A stretch of DNA of 64,000 bases from positions 54,789 through 118,788 of the forward strand of contig NZ_SOCT01000013.1 of the NCBI RefSeq assembly GCF_004364435.1, in the 5' to 3' direction. The notes under the pieces are model-generated. The model made no database searches. It had not been told where the DNA came from and saw nothing but the letters and a program-made list of their open reading frames with translations. This document shows positions 55,483 to 63,937 of the stretch, one piece after another; position 1 is the first letter of the stretch, and the number at the start of each line of letters is the position of its first letter. The position numbers were made by a program, and so were the translations under genes. The stretch comes from Pseudomonas sp. LP_7_YM. Its GTDB lineage: Bacteria > Pseudomonadota > Gammaproteobacteria > Pseudomonadales > Pseudomonadaceae.

Positions 55483-55882
55483 CGATGCTCACAAGGAAGA
55501 AGCTGCCCAAGAGCAATGGGGCGCGCCAGAAATTCGGATCACAGAAGACGACTCCCATCACCGGAAATTCGTCCATATCTACTTCGATCCTGCACCTGAA
55601 GGCAGCGGTCGATACAGCTTCAGCCAAGAAAGGCGTGGCGACTATTCGCTGAAACACAACCTCCACGTGATGATCGAGGGTGAGCGGGACACCGAGGATC
55701 GCTGGCGGCCAAAAGTTGAGTTCGGCCAGGTGTACAGCGCCCAGCTCGACGAGAAAAAAATCTCGCTGAAGAAGAGAGTTCACAGCAAGTGGGAACGAAT
55801 GCTCGCGTCTCTGTACTTCGGCAATGCCATTCTTCTGATCGACTGCGAAGAGAGCGATTTTTCCTACGGCTTCGATGATTGA
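55373..55882 (+). CDS. orphan reading frame at a recombination junction, unknown
   Basis: 170-residue open frame; the first 36 residues are antisense to the protease gene, so the true start is unsure or lost. The rest (HKEEAAQEQWGAPEIRITED, FVHIYFDPAPEGSGRYSFSQ, HVMIEGERDTEDRWRPKVE, ERMLASLYFGNAILLIDCE) is protein-like, acidic and without known motifs. It is opposite to the structural genes. It may be the 3' end of a captured gene. Function unknown. Confidence 0.45.
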   Translation: MVMVSLVDSTAALMEGFHLSSARGLSSQLKALLEEFIDAHKEEAAQEQWGAPEIRITEDDSHHRKFVHIYFDPAPEGSGRYSFSQERRGDYSLKHNLHVMIEGERDTEDRWRPKVEFGQVYSAQLDEKKISLKKRVHSKWERMLASLYFGNAILLIDCEESDFSYGFDD

Positions 55883-55906
55883 ACCAACCTCCTGCGCATT
55901 CGCAGA

Positions 55907-56516
55907 GTGCGCAGCGGGATGGCGAAAGCCTACGGAAATGGGCGAACTACACGTATGAACCCCATATAAAAGTAATGGTGACGTGGAAGTCCGGTGCAAG
56001 CCCGGGCCCGATGTCCTGGAACGCTTCGACGCTGACCAGGCCGCATCGGAGAGTGAGCGAAGCGTGCCCAAGCGGGCTGCAGCGCTAGGATCGCAAAGCC
56101 CCGTGAATGTCCTGAGCCGGTACAAGCGAGACGGCCAATACCAAAAACGCGGCGGGAAACAAGCAGGGGTTGCGCCCTGGTGTTTCGATCACTCTCCGAT
56201 GCGGACGAGTCCACACCGCGAAAGCGGCCCCCTGCATCTGCAGATGAACCGCAATAGCGGGAATTGCCCATTCGTCCCCAGATACCTGATCGCGGCCACA
56301 GAGCTGAAAGCGCGACGAGGTGATAACGCCGGGAAGCAGTTAGGGTTCGCCAGACCTACCATCTGCATCAACCCATCCCATAGGTGGCCACTGCCTGCCC
56401 AGTGAGCGAGCGACGGAGGATGACCACCATGAAATAACAAATAACTACCGGCCTTCCGCATCAGGCGGCGCCGGCAAGCAGGGTTCACGTACGGAGGCGT
56501 TGTGAACCAGCGATAC
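55907..56516 (+). mobile_element. group II intron-like sequence without reverse transcriptase
   Basis: Begins GTGCG, contains conserved-looking stretches (GTGAATGTCC, GGTACAAGCGAGACGG) and ends with a domain V-like segment holding CACGTACGGAGG paired to CCTTCCG. No intron-encoded reverse transcriptase is present in the 610 bases; a short start-like ATGACCACCATG with an immediate stop near 56,420 may mark a deletion. The assignment is by pattern only. Confidence 0.4.
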
Positions 56517-56521
56517 AGAAT

Positions 56522-56549
56522 AAGCCCTGCGTCGACAGGGCTTTTTTTC
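56522..56549 (+). terminator. rho-independent terminator
   Basis: AGCCCTG-CGTCGA-CAGGGCT followed by seven T's, a strong plus-strand terminator just past the intron-like end. Confidence 0.85.
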
Positions 56550-56646
56550 ATCCAGCGTTTACCCGTCAGCACTCTCCCCTGAGCCCACCGGCAGACAGCA
56601 GGCGGTCAGAGTGCTGACGAGTACACGCCACCATCGAGGAAAGGAC

Positions 56647-56934
56647 ATGCACCCACAACTTCAGCAACGCCTGGATGGGCTCAACGCCATGCGCGTTCGC
56701 ACTCACTCAGCCACTGCGGATTTCTACGCCATGATCGGTAAAGAGCCACCAGCGCAGAAGATTCGCTATCAAGTCGTCGCCAAGAGCGCCAGCGCTTACC
56801 ACGTCGTCGAGATCGCAACCGGCAAGGTGCGCGGCTTTCGCTTCAGCTGTAAAGAGGCAGTCAACTTCGCGAAGGTCCTCGAGGCGCGTGCTGACGGTGA
56901 GAAGCTCTCGCTCAAGCAGACGGTGCTGCAATGA
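56647..56934 (+). CDS. small early phage protein, unknown
   Basis: 95 residues (MHPQLQQRLDGLNAMRVRTH). A GGAAAGG ribosome site precedes ATG 56647. Basic, mixed alpha/beta; no family was recognised. It overlaps the next gene by four bases and starts the rightward early operon. Confidence 0.7.
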   Translation: MHPQLQQRLDGLNAMRVRTHSATADFYAMIGKEPPAQKIRYQVVAKSASAYHVVEIATGKVRGFRFSCKEAVNFAKVLEARADGEKLSLKQTVLQ

Positions 56935-57245
56935 TTGGGGGAAGTGTGCCAGACCAGCACAAGCAGGCGATCGCACAGCTGGCCGCACAGACCGATCACT
57001 CCCTCGCCACCGGCCACAGGGTCCAGCACATCGAGCAAGGCGTCAGCGCCAACGCGCCGCTGCTGGGCACAACGAATCATCTGGAAACGCTCAAGGCCAA
57101 GCGCGCCAAACGTGCGCCGCGGATTCGGGCACTGGCAGAGGCCGGCCTGAACGCCCGCCAGATCGGGATGAAGATCGCCATCGATACCCGCACCGTCGCA
57201 CTCACCGCCCGAGAGCATGGCATCACCTTCACCGCGGCCAAATGA
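56931..57245 (+). CDS. small helix-turn-helix-like phage protein
   Basis: 104 residues. The C-terminal half (PRIRALAEAGLNARQIGMKI followed by TRTVALTAREHGI) reads as a DNA-binding helix-turn-helix of the resolvase/homeodomain-like type; the N-terminal half is helical. Its ATG overlaps the preceding stop. It probably regulates phage transcription, but this is inference. Confidence 0.6.
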   Translation: MIGGSVPDQHKQAIAQLAAQTDHSLATGHRVQHIEQGVSANAPLLGTTNHLETLKAKRAKRAPRIRALAEAGLNARQIGMKIAIDTRTVALTAREHGITFTAAK

Positions 57246-57329
57246 TGCGGCGCATCTTCAAGTGCGCCAACCAGCGCCGGCTGCAGACCTGGCTACGCAT
57301 GCCAGCGCACCAGATCGGAGATCCACCAG

Positions 57330-57659
57330 ATGGAAAAGACAGCAGCAGCCAAGCACTCGGCGGACTACCGTCGGCGCCAGAAAGAGGAGAAGGAAAAGCT
57401 CGGGATCGAAACTCTGGAGGTCGATGTTCCAGTGGGCACTCGGTCGGGCATGACGCTTGCGATGAAGGATCACGGCTACAAGCAGATCCAGGAGCTGTGG
57501 CAGGATCTGGCGCTGTCATTTCTTGCAGCACCTCGCGAAGAGCAGGCGCGGCGGTTACGCAAACCTAGCGCGTCAGATTTTGTAGTTAGCCCAAGCCTAG
57601 CGCGCCAGTTGAAAGCGGCCGGCATGGCCCAGGTGGACACCGATGCAGACGAAGAATGA
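57330..57659 (+). CDS. small phage protein, possible Arc/MetJ-like regulator
   Basis: 109 residues, Lys/Arg/Glu-rich N-terminus (AAKHSADYRRRQKEEKEKLG) followed by a possible ribbon-helix segment (ETLEVDVPVGTRSGMTLAMK). It overlaps the next gene by 17 bases. No firm family. Confidence 0.6.
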   Translation: MEKTAAAKHSADYRRRQKEEKEKLGIETLEVDVPVGTRSGMTLAMKDHGYKQIQELWQDLALSFLAAPREEQARRLRKPSASDFVVSPSLARQLKAAGMAQVDTDADEE

Positions 57660-57867
57660 ACTCACCCCTGTGCAGGCAGAGACATTGGCATTCATCGCCG
57701 GGTATATCGCCCAGCACGGCTACTCGCCGACCGTTGCAGAAATAGCCAAGGCTCAGCAGGTAAACGTGAATGCGATAGGCGATCGCATCGCTCTACTGAT
57801 CAAGAAAGGTGCCGTAACTAAGACTGACGGAATCGCGCGAAGCATTCGACCAGTTATGTCTACATAA
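57643..57867 (+). CDS. LexA-type DNA-binding domain protein, no peptidase domain
   Basis: 74 residues: LTPVQAETLAFIAGYIAQHG, SPTVAEIAKAQQVNVNAI, then KKGAVTKTDGIARSIR. This matches only the winged helix-turn-helix N-terminal domain of LexA. The S24 peptidase domain is absent, so it cannot self-cleave; it may act as an anti-repressor or a constitutive repressor of SOS-like sites. Confidence 0.75.
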   Translation: MQTKNELTPVQAETLAFIAGYIAQHGYSPTVAEIAKAQQVNVNAIGDRIALLIKKGAVTKTDGIARSIRPVMST

Positions 57868-57942
57868 CATCCAGCCACAATTGCCATGCATACGTAACAA
57901 AGCACGATGGCGTCAGGCCAAAGCTCTCCGGGCTCAGCACAT

Positions 57943-58140
57943 TTAGCCGTCAATCATATCCTCGGCAACCTTCCTAGCGGCTTCGTGCGCGTCCTCTTTG
58001 CTTGTCCAGAAATGATCGCTATCTCTAATGCGAGGCAGCCCCTCGATATGCAGTTCCGTCGTCCAGCCACCCTGGTGGTTATAGAAAGTGATTTTGTAGG
58101 AAACGTCTTTATAGCGGTCTTGAAAGCTGGAATGCAGCAC
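57943..58140 (-). CDS. small minus-strand phage protein, unknown
   Basis: 65 residues from a GTG start with GGGAGGG upstream (LHSSFQDRYKDVSYKITFYN, WTTELHIEGLPRIRDSDHFW). It runs against the early operon. The good ribosome site supports it; no family was recognised. Confidence 0.55.
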   Translation of the reverse strand: MLHSSFQDRYKDVSYKITFYNHQGGWTTELHIEGLPRIRDSDHFWTSKEDAHEAARKVAEDMIDG

Positions 58141-58246
58141 TTTGCCCTCCCTTAGCCGACCCCATGCCGGTCACCACGTATAGCCCACAACCAACCTATT
58201 CGCCACCGTCCCGTACCGGAGGACGGCGCATGCAATGGAGAAACCC

Positions 58247-58951
58247 ATGAAATACCTCGCCCGCGTCAACCCGAAGTACTTCGCCGCCATCCACCATTGC
58301 GCCGCCAAGGGTGATGTTCGCTACTACCTTAATGCCGTCCACATAGAACCTCATGCTTCCGGTGGCGTACTGATCATCGCCACCAACGGGCACTTTATGG
58401 GCGGGATCCACGACCCTGAGGGCTGGATTCATCCAGACCACAAGTCTGTGCTGATCGGCACAGTCTCGAAGCGGATGCTGTCTGCGTGCACGTCACGGAA
58501 AGGGCCGGACGGCGAGCCACCAGCTGCGCTTTGGATTTCCGAAAAATTCTCGCTGGTCACCAGTTGTCCAGACACCACTGAAGAGCCAGAACTGTTCGGC
58601 CAGTTTTCTCACCTCACCGAGAAAACGGAACTGGTGGACGGTCTTTTTCCCGACTGGCGGCGCGTTGTACCAAAGCAGCGCCAGCAATTTGAAGGATCGT
58701 ATCCGTGCCTGAACGGTGAATACCTGGAAGTCTTCAATAAGATTGGCGTGATGCTCTCTGGTCAGAAGCATTTCGGGGGCGGCGGGATGCACCTCGAAAC
58801 AGGTGAAGACAAAGGCTCTGTGGTTGTGCGGTTCAACAGTCACGACCTGATCGACCGCTTCGTCGGAGTGCTGATGCCTATGAGGGGCGAAGAGCTGAAG
58901 GCCATTTTGCCAGCCTGGGCCGCAGCGGAAACCGAATCAGCCGCAGCCTGA
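58247..58951 (+). CDS. DNA polymerase III beta clamp-like phage protein
   Basis: 234 residues starting ATG 58247 with GGAG upstream. It has only part of the length of a bacterial beta clamp. GGVLIIATNGHFMGGIHDPE resembles the clamp motif around the TDG turn, and NGEYLEVFNKIGVMLSG and VVVRFNSHDLIDRFVGVLMP resemble later clamp strands. It may be a phage processivity factor or clamp mimic. Confidence 0.7.
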   Translation: MKYLARVNPKYFAAIHHCAAKGDVRYYLNAVHIEPHASGGVLIIATNGHFMGGIHDPEGWIHPDHKSVLIGTVSKRMLSACTSRKGPDGEPPAALWISEKFSLVTSCPDTTEEPELFGQFSHLTEKTELVDGLFPDWRRVVPKQRQQFEGSYPCLNGEYLEVFNKIGVMLSGQKHFGGGGMHLETGEDKGSVVVRFNSHDLIDRFVGVLMPMRGEELKAILPAWAAAETESAAA

Positions 58952-59003
58952 TCACTCCACCACCAGCACATCCGCTGCCCTCTCAATCGCATGGAATCGA
59001 ACC

Positions 59004-60122
59004 ATGAGCCAGCAACACCAGATCCTGGTCGGCGACTGCATCGAGATGATGCGGACGCTGCCGGACAAGTCAGTTCACACCTGCGTTACCAGCCCGCCCT
59101 ACTTCGGATTGCGCGACTACGGCGTTGAGGGCCAGATCGGGCTGGAAGAAACGCCCGCCGAGTTCATCGCGCGTCTGGTCGACGTGTTCCGCGAAGTCCG
59201 TCGAGTACTCCGCGACGACGGAACGGCCTGGGTGAATATGGGTGACAGCTACGCCGGTAGTTGGGGCGCCCAAGGCAGGCCTCAAGGCGATGGCCAGATG
59301 TCCGGGCGCAGCGTAACTTCGGCACGCCAGATCAACGAGCACCCCCGCTTTCAGTCTGGCACCGGCGTTCGCGGGCGTGAGATGGGAATGAAGTCCAAGG
59401 ACCTGATGGGCATGCCCTGGCGCCTCGCGTTCGCCCTGCAGGACGACGGCTGGTATCTGCGGCAGGACATCATCTGGAACAAGCCAAACCCAATGCCAGA
59501 AAGCGTGCGCGACCGGTGCACCAAGTCGCACGAATACATCTTCCTGCTGAGCAAATCGAAGAAGTACTACTTCCACCAGGCAGCCATCCTTGAGCCCTGC
59601 TCCCCGAACACCCATGCTCGGCTGTCTCAGGACGTCCAGGCGCAGACTGGCAGCGAGCGGGCCAACGGCGGCACGAAGAGCAACGGCAACATGAAGGCTA
59701 CGGCGCGAAAGACCAATGGCGTGGGTTGGGGCCATGGCACGGATGCCAATGAGCGCCAGCGCGGTAGGATCAAGGATAACGAGTCGATGAATTCGGCTCT
59801 CGCGATCATGCCCACAGAGCGGAACAAGCGCTCCGTATGGACGGTGGCCACCCACAGTTTCAAAGGCGCCCACTTCGCCACTTTTCCGCCCGACTTGATC
59901 CGGCCTTGCATTCTGGCCGGTGCGCCGCGCGGTGGCGTGGTGCTGGACCCATTTGGCGGGGCCGGTACCACGTCGCTGGTATCGATGCAGGAAGGCCGCC
60001 GCTCAATCCTATGTGAGTTGAACCCTGATTACGCAGCGATGGCAAGAGCTCGTATCAATGCTGCCTGGCGGGATGGTGCGGCGCAGATGGACGTTTTTCG
60101 CGACGCAATGCACGAAGCCTGA
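59004..60122 (+). CDS. DNA methyltransferase, beta-class (N4-cytosine/N6-adenine)
   Basis: 372 residues. Motif IV TSPPYFGLRDYG comes first and motif I DPFGGAGTTSLVS near the end, which is the beta-class order. LNPDYAAMARARINAAW follows. It should methylate phage DNA at an amino group and so protect against restriction; no cognate nuclease is adjacent. Variable central region (residues 190-280) is likely the target recognition domain. Confidence 0.9.
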   Translation: MSQQHQILVGDCIEMMRTLPDKSVHTCVTSPPYFGLRDYGVEGQIGLEETPAEFIARLVDVFREVRRVLRDDGTAWVNMGDSYAGSWGAQGRPQGDGQMSGRSVTSARQINEHPRFQSGTGVRGREMGMKSKDLMGMPWRLAFALQDDGWYLRQDIIWNKPNPMPESVRDRCTKSHEYIFLLSKSKKYYFHQAAILEPCSPNTHARLSQDVQAQTGSERANGGTKSNGNMKATARKTNGVGWGHGTDANERQRGRIKDNESMNSALAIMPTERNKRSVWTVATHSFKGAHFATFPPDLIRPCILAGAPRGGVVLDPFGGAGTTSLVSMQEGRRSILCELNPDYAAMARARINAAWRDGAAQMDVFRDAMHEA

Positions 60123-60130
60123 GGTTTGAA

Positions 60131-60838
60131 TCAGACTGATCCATACCCAATTAATCTGCGCTTTGCGGGCGACTTTAACTTATCTATAGCTTTCGCGATC
60201 TTTTGCTGCGCCGCGACAGCAGTGTCCAGCCCTAACGAGTTAATAGCCTCCCAGCTATTTAAAGCGTTGGTAGACTCAAATTCCGACCTTTCATCGAAAG
60301 TTCCTCTGACCATCAGCCTAATATATGTATTAATAATACTGCATAGCAACTCATCCAAGCTAGTAAGCTCCAGAAAATGTATTTTAAGAGACTCGCTCCA
60401 TACCTCGCATATCTCAAGCTCGAGAGGAGATAGAGCAGCCCTGACAGCTTCTATCTCTTTGATTCTCGCTTGGTATACAGTGACAAACAAACTATCTGAA
60501 CCGCCATCACCGATCCACGAGCTATTTTCTATATGGGTGATCGCAGAACCTGCGTAATGCCATGTCTTTACTAACTCGTCGTTGTATTTGCGGAGTAACA
60601 CGACGAGGTCCCTAGCCAACGCATGATCATATTCAGCCTGCGCTTGCTTGCGCCATGAGCTCATTGTCGCCCACGCAATTAATACGGCAATTACTGTGGC
60701 TGCAGAGCTAAATATCTCGAACAGATCATGGATACTTTGAACTCTAAAAAAATCTTTTGGGAAAGATTGCGACCAAATCATACCGGCTGCGAAAAGCATT
60801 AAGCCAATTAGCCATGTCAATCTGTTTTTTATCATCAT
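60131..60838 (-). CDS. AT-rich two-helix membrane protein, possible moron
   Basis: 235 residues from ATG 60838 with GGAGG seven bases upstream. Two transmembrane helices (about residues 8-25 and 40-62) and a long charged cytoplasmic domain with no known motif. It lies between two methyltransferase genes, on the opposite strand, and is much richer in AT than both. Such inserted inverted genes are often morons for superinfection exclusion or host benefit. Function unknown. Confidence 0.7.
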   Translation of the reverse strand: MMIKNRLTWLIGLMLFAAGMIWSQSFPKDFFRVQSIHDLFEIFSSAATVIAVLIAWATMSSWRKQAQAEYDHALARDLVVLLRKYNDELVKTWHYAGSAITHIENSSWIGDGGSDSLFVTVYQARIKEIEAVRAALSPLELEICEVWSESLKIHFLELTSLDELLCSIINTYIRLMVRGTFDERSEFESTNALNSWEAINSLGLDTAVAAQQKIAKAIDKLKSPAKRRLIGYGSV

Positions 60839-60879
60839 CGACCTCCTATCAAACCAACTTATGCCGGAGAGGATACTCT

Positions 60880-62958
60880 ATGTCCGCGAACCATAAGAAA
60901 CACCCATTTGATTTCAAAACCCAATACGGCCTTGGCTTCGATCCGCAAGACGATGAAATCGTCGTGGACTTCTTCTGCGGTGGGGGCGGCGCCGGTACCG
61001 GCCTGGAAATGGGCCTCGGTCGCAAGGTCAGCGTGGCGAAGAACCACAGCGCCAAGGCCATCAGCATGCACAGCGTTAATCACCCTGGTGCTAGGCACTT
61101 CACCACTGACGTGTTCGACGGTGATCCGGATACCGAGTGTGGCGGCAAGGCGGTGGGCTGGTTCCATATGTCGCCGGACTGCACCCACCACAGCCAGGCC
61201 GCTGGCGGACAGCCGCGCAAGCGCGAGATCCGTAACCTGTCATGGATCGGGCTGAAGTGGGCCGGCAAGAAGAAGCCTCGAGTCATCAGCCTGGAAAACG
61301 TGAAGCAGATCCTGCAATGGGGCCGGCTTATTGCGAAGCGCGACAAGGCGACCGGACGCGTCATCAAGCTGGACGGCGCGATCGCCGCACGTGGTGAGGT
61401 CGTGCCGGTAGACCAACAGTTCCTGATTCCAGATCCGAAGCAGCGCGGGCGCACGTGGCGCCGGTTCGTCGCTCTTCTTGAAGGCATGGGCTACGCCGTT
61501 GAATGGAAGGTGATCAGGGCCTGTGACTTCGGCGCACCCACCAGCCGCGAACGGTTGTTCATGCTCGCACGTTGTGATGGCCAGCCGATCGTCTGGCCGG
61601 AACCGACCCACTCCAAGAAGCCAGTAAAGGGCCAAAAGCCCTGGCGCACCGCGGCGGAATGCATCGATTTCTCGGATTTGGGGAAAAGCATTTTTGGCCG
61701 GAAGAAGGACCTCGCCCCTGCCACGCTTCGGCGCGTAGCCAAAGGCATGAAGAAATTTGTCATCGACAACGCGACACCCTTCATCGTGCCCATTGCCAAC
61801 TGGTCCGGCGAAACGGTGCAGTCGGCCAATCAACCACTGCGGACTGTCACCTCGTATCCGAAAGGCGGCGCGTTTTCGGTGGTCAGCCCGGTGATGGTGA
61901 CGGCAGCGCATGGCGAAGGTAAGCCCGGCGGCGTGCAGCGCTGGGGCGATGGATCAAAGCCCGCCGGCGAACCTCTTGGAACAGTTACCGCAAGCGGCGG
62001 GCATTCGGTGGCCATAGCCACCCTCATCCAAAGCGGATACGGAGAAAGGCCAGGGCAAGAACCGCGCGTGCCCGGTCTCGATCAGCCACTCGGCACAGTA
62101 GTTGCGGGTGGCGTTAAGCACGCACTCGCCGCCGCGCACCTGGTCAAGTTTCGTTTCGACGATGAAGGCAAGGCCCTCGACGAGCCGTTGCCGACCATCA
62201 CTAGCGGCGGCAACTATCAGCGTCCTGCAGGCGCCGCGCACGCCATGGGCATTGCCACAGCGTTCATGGCGCAGATGAATGGCGGATTCAATACCACGGA
62301 CGCAAAGAGCCTCAACGATCCAATGACGACTGTCACGAATACCGGCAGTCAGCAGCAGCTGGTGAGCGCAAGCCTGCTTCATTTGCGTGGCAACTGTGAC
62401 GCCCGGGCGGTGGATGACCCGCTGCACACCGTCAGCGCTGGTGGCACGCATCACGGTTTGATGACGGCATTCATGGAGCGGCAGTTCGGCGCCAGCGTCG
62501 GCCAGCACCTGGATGAGCCAGCGCCGACCATCACGGCGGGCGGCGGAGGCAAGAGCTCGTTGGTCAGCTTCGAACTGTCTCCCGAGCATGAAGAAGGCGC
62601 GCTGCGCGTTGCTGCTTTCCTGATCAGCTACTACGGCACCGAGAACATGAGCCGCTGCGACCAGCCCGCCCCGACAATCACCACGAAGGATCGGCTCGGA
62701 CTGGTCACCGTGATGGTCAAGGGCACGCCGTATGTGATCGTCGACATCCGGCTGCGAATGCTGCAACCGGCTGAGCTGTACCGGGCGCAGGGCTTCCCGA
62801 CGGACTACATCATCACGCACGGCGCCGACGGCAAGCCGTTCACGAAGACCGAGCAGGTCCATATGTGCGGCAACAGCGTCAGCCCTCCGCCGATGGCCGC
62901 CCTCGCCCGCGCCAACGATCCATGGCGTACCAATGTTCAGCACCAGGTGGCCGCATGA
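60880..62958 (+). CDS. DNA cytosine-5 methyltransferase with internal repeats
   Basis: 692 residues. Motif I VVDFFCGGGGAGTGLEMGLG, catalytic cysteine in MSPDCTHHSQAAGG, VISLENVKQ (motif VI), GRTWRRFVALLEGMGYAVEW, and the closing QPAELYRAQGFPTDY and CGNSVSPPPMAAL. Between about residues 317 and 605 are eight variants of a repeat with the core EPLxTVTxGG (for example QPLGTVVAGG, EPLPTITSGG, DPLHTVSAGG, EPAPTITAGG). Start ATG 60880 with GGAGAGGA. It protects or marks DNA at cytosine C5; the repeats lie in the expected target recognition region. Confidence 0.92.
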   Translation: MSANHKKHPFDFKTQYGLGFDPQDDEIVVDFFCGGGGAGTGLEMGLGRKVSVAKNHSAKAISMHSVNHPGARHFTTDVFDGDPDTECGGKAVGWFHMSPDCTHHSQAAGGQPRKREIRNLSWIGLKWAGKKKPRVISLENVKQILQWGRLIAKRDKATGRVIKLDGAIAARGEVVPVDQQFLIPDPKQRGRTWRRFVALLEGMGYAVEWKVIRACDFGAPTSRERLFMLARCDGQPIVWPEPTHSKKPVKGQKPWRTAAECIDFSDLGKSIFGRKKDLAPATLRRVAKGMKKFVIDNATPFIVPIANWSGETVQSANQPLRTVTSYPKGGAFSVVSPVMVTAAHGEGKPGGVQRWGDGSKPAGEPLGTVTASGGHSVAIATLIQSGYGERPGQEPRVPGLDQPLGTVVAGGVKHALAAAHLVKFRFDDEGKALDEPLPTITSGGNYQRPAGAAHAMGIATAFMAQMNGGFNTTDAKSLNDPMTTVTNTGSQQQLVSASLLHLRGNCDARAVDDPLHTVSAGGTHHGLMTAFMERQFGASVGQHLDEPAPTITAGGGGKSSLVSFELSPEHEEGALRVAAFLISYYGTENMSRCDQPAPTITTKDRLGLVTVMVKGTPYVIVDIRLRMLQPAELYRAQGFPTDYIITHGADGKPFTKTEQVHMCGNSVSPPPMAALARANDPWRTNVQHQVAA

Positions 62959-63272
62959 AACGCATATACCTCAGCGGGCCCATGACGGGCCTGCCCGATT
63001 ACAACTACCCGGCATTCAATGCCGAGGCCGCGCGCCTCCGCGCACTCGGCTACACCGTCGAGAATCCCGCCGAGAACCCGCTAGCCGCCGACGCGCCGTG
63101 GCACATGTGCATGCGTGACGCCATCCGCCAGATGCTCACCTGCGATACCGTGGCGTTCCTGCCCGACTGGCGTCAGTCCCGCGGCGCCAACGTAGAGATC
63201 GAACTGGCCACCCACCTGGGCATGGCTGTCATTCAAGCGAGCGGCATCGTTTCGCCGCAGGAGGAAATATGA
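62955..63272 (+). CDS. DUF4406 protein (nucleoside 2-deoxyribosyltransferase-like)
   Basis: 105 residues. MKRIYLSGPMTGLPDYNYPA, FNAEAARLRALGYTVENPAE, CDTVAFLPDWRQSRGANVEI and ELATHLGMAVI are typical of DUF4406. These proteins fold like nucleoside deoxyribosyltransferases; in phages they may affect nucleotide pools. ATGA overlap with the methyltransferase; same operon. Confidence 0.88.
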   Translation: MKRIYLSGPMTGLPDYNYPAFNAEAARLRALGYTVENPAENPLAADAPWHMCMRDAIRQMLTCDTVAFLPDWRQSRGANVEIELATHLGMAVIQASGIVSPQEEI

Positions 63273-63937
63273 GACAGGAATACAAATTGGTACCGGTCGA
63301 CGCTACGGCCGACATGATCGCAGCAGGAATGAAAGTGTACGGAGCGACCGCACGGTATAACGCAATGCTCGCCGCCGCCCCAGCACCGCTTGGCATGGAG
63401 GTGGAAGTCTTGGCCTGGTACCTGCCGGACGAAGACGGCAAGCCCGACGCGACCGTGCGCGGGGATGTGGCCAAGCATGTGCCTGAAGCCTTCCCGCTGG
63501 TAGACCGCGCCCACATCGCCCGCCTTCAGGCCGAGAACGCCGCACTCCAGCAGCGCTTGAGCGTCGCGGATCAGCGGGTTGATGAGCTGACATTGAACTC
63601 GTTTCAGCAGCGCGTAAGGCCGTGGATGGCGGAATGCTTCGGTCCAGAAGTCTTAGGTGACGAGCAGGAGCGGAATCATCGATTCATCGAGGAAGCGCTT
63701 GAGCTTATCCAAGCGTGCGGAGCCACGGCTAGCGAGGCGCACCAACTGGTCGATTACGTGTACGGCCGCCCGGTGGGTGACAAGATTCAGGAAATCGGTG
63801 GGGTAATGGTGACCCTGGCGGCTCTGTGCCTAGCGCATGGACTGAACATGCACATTGCTGGCGAGACCGAACTGCAGCGCATCTGGACGAAGGTAGATCA
63901 AATCCGGGGGTGTCAGAAATTTTGTGTTCGGGCATAA
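63269..63937 (+). pseudogene. MazG/DUF550-like phage protein, 3' end replaced by IS256 end
   Basis: 222-residue open frame. EERNHRFIEEALELIQACGA, EAHQLVDYVYGRPVGDKIQE and EIGGVMVTLAALCLAHGLNM resemble the DUF550/MazG-like NTP pyrophosphohydrolase motif (EExxE and D). After LQRIWTKVDQI the frame runs about ten codons into the IS256-family terminal repeat. The native C-terminus is therefore lost, though the core may remain. Confidence 0.75.

Larger units (their letters stand above)
36023..63907. mobile_element. prophage (HK97-like head, Mu-like contractile tail), right end outside the window
   Basis: The left end is the displaced tRNA-Ser fragment. Late genes for capsid, connector, contractile tail, baseplate, fibre and lysis run leftward; early and DNA-modification genes run rightward. 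No integrase, large terminase or portal is seen. The integrase and intact tRNA-Ser are expected beyond 64 kb. Missing packaging genes and an IS256 insertion suggest a defective prophage or tail-only particle. Confidence 0.85.

Noticed and set aside
55226..56125. 299-codon minus-strand frame that could have been the portal protein
   Set aside because: It overlaps the protease in another frame and shows no portal motif.
55907..56549. Class C group II intron inserted after a terminator
   Set aside because: Class C introns insert downstream of a terminator hairpin; here the terminator follows the intron-like end.
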